Positions 6,476 to 9,094 of a stretch of DNA of 9,094 nucleotides are shown here, piece by piece. Positions within the stretch are counted from its first letter, which is position 1. The number at the start of each line of letters is the position of its first letter. Position numbers and translations under genes: made by a program. Where the stretch lies: positions 1 to 9,094 of the forward strand of contig DMYD01000015.1 of NCBI GenBank assembly GCA_003483745.1, read 5' to 3'. The DNA is from Roseburia sp. Its GTDB lineage: Bacteria; Bacillota; Clostridia; Lachnospirales; Lachnospiraceae. The notes under the pieces were generated by a model, which saw only the letters and a list, made by a program, of their open reading frames with translations, had not been told where the DNA came from and did no database searches.

Positions 6476-6866
6476 ATGAGAAGCATTATGTCCGAACAGT
6501 TTCCGGAAATGTTAGTAGGTGCAGGTATCGTCCTCACCACAGAGCAGGTGGATCATGCCATGAATGTAGGCGCAAAATTCATCGTAAGCCCCGGTTTAAA
6601 TCCCAAAGTTGTAAAATACTGTATAGAAAAAGGAATTCCGGTAACCCCTGGATGCTCTAACCCAAGCGATGTCGAAGCTGCAATCGAGCTTTGTCTTGAC
6701 GTTGTAAAATTCTTCCCGGCAGAAGCTGCAGGCGGACTCAGCATGATCAAATCCATGACAGCTCCTTACACAAAGATTGAAATTCATGCCAACCGGCGGT
6801 ATCAATGCCAAAAACTTAACCGATTATCTTGATTTCAAAAAGATCATCGCATGCGTAGGTTCCCTG
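6476..6866 (+). pseudogene. eda: Degraded KDPG/KHG aldolase gene (eda remnant)
   Basis: KDPG aldolase splits 2-keto-3-deoxy-6-phosphogluconate into pyruvate and glyceraldehyde 3-phosphate. The middle of the enzyme is clear: EMLVGAG, KFIVSPGLNPKVVKYC, PVTPGCSNPSDVEAA and LDVVKFFPAEAAGG, with the Schiff-base lysine at K78. About 55 N-terminal residues, including the catalytic Glu region, are missing, and a TAG precedes the first ATG with no good ribosome site. After T-K-I-E the frame is lost through one extra A in A6780-6782. Reading from 6783 in the next frame restores FMPTGGINAKNLTDYLDFKK and IIACVGS. Homology then stops near 6866 where GGSWM-type sequence is expected, so about 35-40 C-terminal residues are gone. 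The unframeshifted reading frame runs to 6832 and would give a 118-residue protein. Three independent lesions make a functional aldolase very unlikely. Confidence 0.85.
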
Positions 6867-6891
6867 ATTGAAATAATTTTATTTATCCTGT

Positions 6892-7248
6892 CTATTTTTT
6901 CATTTTAGGCTGGAAAATAATACTTGCCAGATATGCGAAGATCAGTGCCGCTGAAATACCGGCGGCGCTTGCTTTTAATCCGCCCAAAAAGATTCCCAGA
7001 AAACCATATTCATCCACTGCTTCTTTGACTCCCTTAAACAATGTGTTCCCAAATCCAAGTAATGGCACACTCGCTCCCGCTCCCGCAAATTCAATAAATG
7101 GCGGGTAGATTCCGAGCGCTCCAAACAGTGCGCCAAGACACACCAGCATGACCATGATTCTTCCGGGAAGCATTTTTGTCTTTTCCATCAAAATCTGTAC
7201 CAGTGCACAGATCGCTCCTCCAACCCAGAATGCATTGATATAATCCAT
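6892..7248 (-). CDS. spoVAE: Stage V sporulation protein AE
   Basis: This 118-residue, very hydrophobic protein matches SpoVAE, an inner-membrane subunit of the SpoVA system that moves Ca-dipicolinic acid into the developing spore and out during germination. Hydrophobic stretches at about 4-20, 31-47, 52-70 and 83-112 suggest four membrane segments. Recognisable family sequence includes PGRIMVMLVCLGALFGALG (28-46), YPPFIEFAGAGASVPLLGFG (48-67) and KEAVDEYGFLGIFLGGLKA (75-93). The tail is basic (PKMKK). The start has GGA (7260-7262) 11 bases upstream within AAAGGAAAG, a slightly long spacing. It follows spoVAD by 23 bases on the same strand, so the two should be co-transcribed. No clear terminator follows it; the eda remnant abuts it in convergent orientation. 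Confidence 0.93.
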   Translation of the reverse strand: MDYINAFWVGGAICALVQILMEKTKMLPGRIMVMLVCLGALFGALGIYPPFIEFAGAGASVPLLGFGNTLFKGVKEAVDEYGFLGIFLGGLKASAAGISAALIFAYLASIIFQPKMKK

Positions 7249-7271
7249 ACTTTTATCTTTCCTTTCTGCTT

Positions 7272-8285
7272 TTAATCCGCATGTTCAATTACAACACCAT
7301 GTGCAATTCCAGGCACGGTTTTTCCCTCATTAAAAGACACTGTAGAAAGAAGCGCTCCGGTCGGCACAAATAAAATACGCCGTAATTTTCCCTGCTCTAT
7401 CTGCTTTAAGAAATGTCCGGCAAGTGTCACTGCAGAACAGCCGCAGCCGGAACCACCAGCACCGGTTTTCTGCGCTTTGCTCTCAAATATCAGCATACCA
7501 CAATCCAAGTGTAACTGACTGATGTCATATCCCTCTTTTTTCAAAAGATCAATCAGAATCTCTCTGCCCACGCTTCCAAGATCCCCTGTAATAATGTAAT
7601 CATAGTCCTCCGGCTTCCGCCCGAAATCTCTTAAATTCCGGCAGATTGTATCCGCCGCTGCAGGTGCCATTGCCGCACCCATATTCATAGAATCCTTAAT
7701 TCCATAATCAATAATTTTACCAGTCGTAATGCCGGTGATACATGCACTGCTTTTTCTTTTTCCAAGCACATAAGCACCGCTTCCCGTCACTGTCCACGTT
7801 GCAGACAACGGTCTTTGATTGGCATATTCAAGAGGAAACCGGAACTGTTTTTCAGCACTGGCAAAGTGGCTTGATGTCATTGCTACAACGTAATCTGCAT
7901 ATCCAGCCGCAACACACATTGCTCCAAGCGAAAGTGCCTCGCCACAGGTACTGCACGCACCGTACAGCCCAAAGAGCGGCACTGAAAAATCCATTAATCC
8001 AAAAGAAGTGGCAATATTCTGCCCCAAAAGATCCCCGGAAAAAAGATAGCGAATATCTTCTTTATCAAGTCCCGCTTTTCCGACCGCCATTGTAAAAGCT
8101 TCTTTTTGAAGCGTACTCTCCGCCTCTTCCCAGGTATCCTGCCCAAATTTGTCATCTTTCCCGATCATATCAAAGCAGGCTCCAAGGGGTCCCTCCCCCT
8201 CCTTTTTGCCGACAATACTTGCACTGCTTATGATATAAGGCGGCGTCTCAAAACAAATACTCTGTTTTCCCATCTGCATGCTCAT
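7272..8285 (-). CDS. spoVAD: Stage V sporulation protein AD
   Basis: This is the thiolase-fold SpoVAD subunit, which binds dipicolinic acid at the spore inner membrane. The family sequence is plain: LFGLYGACSTCGEALSLG (104-121), SSHFASAEKQFRFPLEY (138-154), NQRPLSATWTVTGSGAY (156-172), ITGDLGSVG (232-240) and the Gly-rich GAGGSGCGCSA (275-285). No membrane segment is visible. The ATG at 8285 is chosen because GGAG (8292-8295) lies six bases before it and the resulting 337 residues match Bacillus SpoVAD (338); two ATGs further upstream (8303, 8297) lack a ribosome site. spoVAE follows. The usual upstream partner spoVAC is absent; a small HTH-like gene stands there. A sigma-G-like promoter lies about 60 bases upstream, as expected for a forespore operon. 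Confidence 0.93.
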   Translation of the reverse strand: MSMQMGKQSICFETPPYIISSASIVGKKEGEGPLGACFDMIGKDDKFGQDTWEEAESTLQKEAFTMAVGKAGLDKEDIRYLFSGDLLGQNIATSFGLMDFSVPLFGLYGACSTCGEALSLGAMCVAAGYADYVVAMTSSHFASAEKQFRFPLEYANQRPLSATWTVTGSGAYVLGKRKSSACITGITTGKIIDYGIKDSMNMGAAMAPAAADTICRNLRDFGRKPEDYDYIITGDLGSVGREILIDLLKKEGYDISQLHLDCGMLIFESKAQKTGAGGSGCGCSAVTLAGHFLKQIEQGKLRRILFVPTGALLSTVSFNEGKTVPGIAHGVVIEHAD

Positions 8286-8311
8286 ACAAATCTCCATTTC
8301 CAAATCATTTT

Positions 8312-8341
8312 AGAGCATCTTTTTCCCAGACACCATGCTCT
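8312..8341 (-). other. Leader stem-loop ahead of spoVAD
   Basis: AGAGCAT (8312-8318) pairs perfectly with ATGCTCT (8335-8341), with a 16-base loop. It falls in the predicted spoVAD leader, starting near the expected transcription start. It may stabilise the mRNA. No T run follows on the minus strand, so it is not a terminator. Confidence 0.4.
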
Positions 8342-8350
8342 CTATGTACC

Positions 8351-8380
8351 CAGTATGTGCATTTTACAGATATTTATACC
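8351..8380 (-). promoter_or_regulatory. Candidate sigma-G promoter of spoVAD-spoVAE
   Basis: On the minus strand GGTATA (8375-8380) is followed after exactly 17 bp by CATACTG (8351-8357), a close match to forespore sigma-G promoters (-35 GnATA-like, -10 CATnnTA-like). spoVA operons are sigma-G dependent in Bacillus, which adds weight. The spacing and the -35 and -10 hexamers closely resemble the promoter proposed for the lipoprotein gene. Confidence 0.55.
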
Positions 8381-8397
8381 AGAGTTTCCATCTATAC

Positions 8398-8607
8398 TTA
8401 CATTCTGCTTATCACGCTTTGCACCTGCTCCGGCCGTATGCCAAGGCACACACACAAGGAAAGAAATTCCTCTGCATTCAGCGGTTCTTTATAATCTTTT
8501 TGCAGTTTTCCTACATCGATGCCCGCATGTACCGCCAGCGCTTTTGCATCCATCCGGTTTTCCTCAATATATCGGACCATATAATCAGTCACTTTTGATT
8601 TTCCCAT
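8398..8607 (-). CDS. Small HTH-like (XRE-type) protein, 69 residues
   Basis: This short protein resembles a compact Cro/C1-type DNA-binding domain. YMVRYIEENRMDAKALAVHA (9-28) gives helices 1 and 2, GIDVGKLQKDYKEPLNAEEF (29-48) fits the recognition helix and following turn, and LSLCVCLGIRPEQV (49-62) fits the closing helices. The match to XRE is by pattern and is weaker than usual, so it could be a DNA-binding or a protein-interaction variant. AGAGG at 8617-8621, nine bases before the ATG, acts as ribosome site, and a sigma-A promoter lies upstream. It ends about 110 bases before spoVAD on the same strand, in the position where spoVAC usually stands, and is divergent from a clear XRE regulator. 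Function unknown; regulation of its neighbours is possible but unproven. Confidence 0.65.
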   Translation of the reverse strand: MGKSKVTDYMVRYIEENRMDAKALAVHAGIDVGKLQKDYKEPLNAEEFLSLCVCLGIRPEQVQSVISRM

Positions 8608-8644
8608 GTTATCGCACCTCTTCTACAAAAATCTGTTTTTTCTT

Positions 8645-8673
8645 ATTCTATTCTTTACTTTTAGGAATTGCAA
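8645..8673 (-). promoter_or_regulatory. Sigma-A promoter of the small HTH gene
   Basis: On the minus strand TTGCAA (8668-8673) is followed after 17 bp by TAGAAT (8645-8650). The leader would be about 30 nt, ending in the AGAGG ribosome site. Its -35 lies about 30 bp from the -35 of the divergent plus-strand promoter. Confidence 0.55.
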
Positions 8674-8702
8674 TTATATTTTTCTTGCTATTTAAGAACT
8701 CG

Positions 8703-8731
8703 TTGACTGATAAAATGAGGTGGGATATGAT
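8703..8731 (+). promoter_or_regulatory. Sigma-A promoter of the XRE regulator
   Basis: TTGACT (8703-8708) and TATGAT (8726-8731) are spaced by exactly 17 bp. Transcription would start near 8738, giving a leader of about 98 nt before the chosen ATG at 8836. The leader contains TTTGGG/CCCAA arms (8746-8751 and 8776-8780) that may pair. Confidence 0.65.
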
Positions 8732-8835
8732 ACGTTTACAAAGCTTTTGGGCTGCTTGAAACGCAACGGTACAAACCCAAGTTGCAAATGGAAACTTTGC
8801 TTTCATCAGAAAGTGGCGCAGGAATGGAGATCAAC

Positions 8836-9094
8836 ATGCGGAATCAAAATATAGCAAAAGTTTTAAAAGCATATCGTAAACAGAATCATCTGACTGTAAA
8901 TGATGTATCGATCCTATTAGAGGAACGTTCTTTTACCGCCGCCCCAAAAACAATTTACGGATGGGAAAGCGGACAGGCAAATCCAAGTGCTGATATTCTT
9001 TTAACGCTATGCGATTTATATAACATTACGGATATTCTTGAAGCATTCGGTTACGAAAACAATGAAAATTTGGAAGTATCCCAAAGTTTGTGTA
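8836..9094 (+). CDS. XRE-family HTH transcriptional regulator, runs off window
   Basis: The first 86 residues are visible and the frame is open at the window end. Residues 5-70 form a Cro/C1-type helix-turn-helix: NIAKVLKAYRKQNHLTVNDV (5-24) for the first helices, then the characteristic KTIYGWESGQANPSADIL (38-55), followed by LTLCDLYNITDILEAFGYE (56-74). A slightly longer loop (about residues 29-37) before the recognition helix is seen in many Clostridial XRE proteins. The part beyond residue 75 probably starts a linker or second domain outside the window. The ATG at 8836 has GGAG (8826-8829) six bases upstream; in-frame ATGs at 8824 and 8788 have poorer sites, though the frame is open back to 8731. 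It is divergent from a small HTH-like gene, and the two may share control. Target unknown. Confidence 0.85.
   Translation, partial: MRNQNIAKVLKAYRKQNHLTVNDVSILLEERSFTAAPKTIYGWESGQANPSADILLTLCDLYNITDILEAFGYENNENLEVSQSLC

Noticed and set aside
6476..6832. eda remnant as a functional 118-residue protein
   Set aside because: It lacks the start of the TIM barrel including the catalytic Glu region, has no ribosome site, and its last 16 residues are frameshifted out of the aldolase sequence.
8106..8759. Plus-strand open frame of 217 residues
   Set aside because: It lies antisense to the start of spoVAD and the small HTH gene, has an unnatural Phe/Leu/His-rich composition and no ribosome site.

Overview
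This window looks like the chromosome of a spore-forming, low-to-moderate G+C Firmicute, most likely a gut Lachnospiraceae (Roseburia/Agathobacter-like). The grounds are SpoVAD and SpoVAE, a Csp-like subtilisin, a ClpX-type unfoldase of the kind found as an extra copy in Clostridia, an IclR regulator beside KDPG aldolase sequence, strong Shine-Dalgarno sites (AGGAG, GGAG) and sigma-A promoters. The taxonomic call is inference; there is no rRNA or other marker here.

Layout. (a) 1-1458 is mobile-element DNA: a tyrosine recombinase on the plus strand that lacks its N-terminal arm domain, then about 550 bp without genes that holds strong stem-loops and a 22-bp inverted repeat pair. (b) 1436-3100 (minus) is a Csp-like S8 protease whose last residues are replaced by the end of that mobile DNA. 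(c) 3198-4760 (minus) is a divergent ClpX paralogue. A terminator-like hairpin sits between it and the protease and overlaps the protease ribosome binding site. (d) 4935-5372 (minus) is an Asn/Thr-rich lipoprotein with a good terminator and a possible sporulation promoter. (e) 5464-6246 (minus) is an IclR/KdgR-type repressor. It faces an excellent promoter and a palindromic operator that now drive only a broken KDPG aldolase gene (no N-terminus, one frameshift, no C-terminus). (f) 6892-8285 (minus) is the spoVAD-spoVAE pair, preceded by a sigma-G-like promoter. (g) 8398-8607 (minus) is a 69-residue HTH-like protein, divergent from a plus-strand XRE regulator that runs off the window end.

How it fits together. 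SpoVAD and SpoVAE belong to the channel that moves dipicolinic acid in spores. Csp-type subtilisins act in spore germination in some Clostridia, and the lipoprotein shares a GGTATA/CATACT promoter pattern with spoVAD, so several genes may be spore-related. That is a hypothesis. The other theme is decay: a truncated recombinase, a protease with a changed tail and a dead eda beside its surviving regulator and operator suggest a segment being eroded by insertion and deletion. I see no CRISPR array, tRNA, rRNA or obvious defence system. The least explained items are the ClpX paralogue without its RKH loop, the hairpin over the protease ribosome binding site, and the structured non-coding block after the recombinase.
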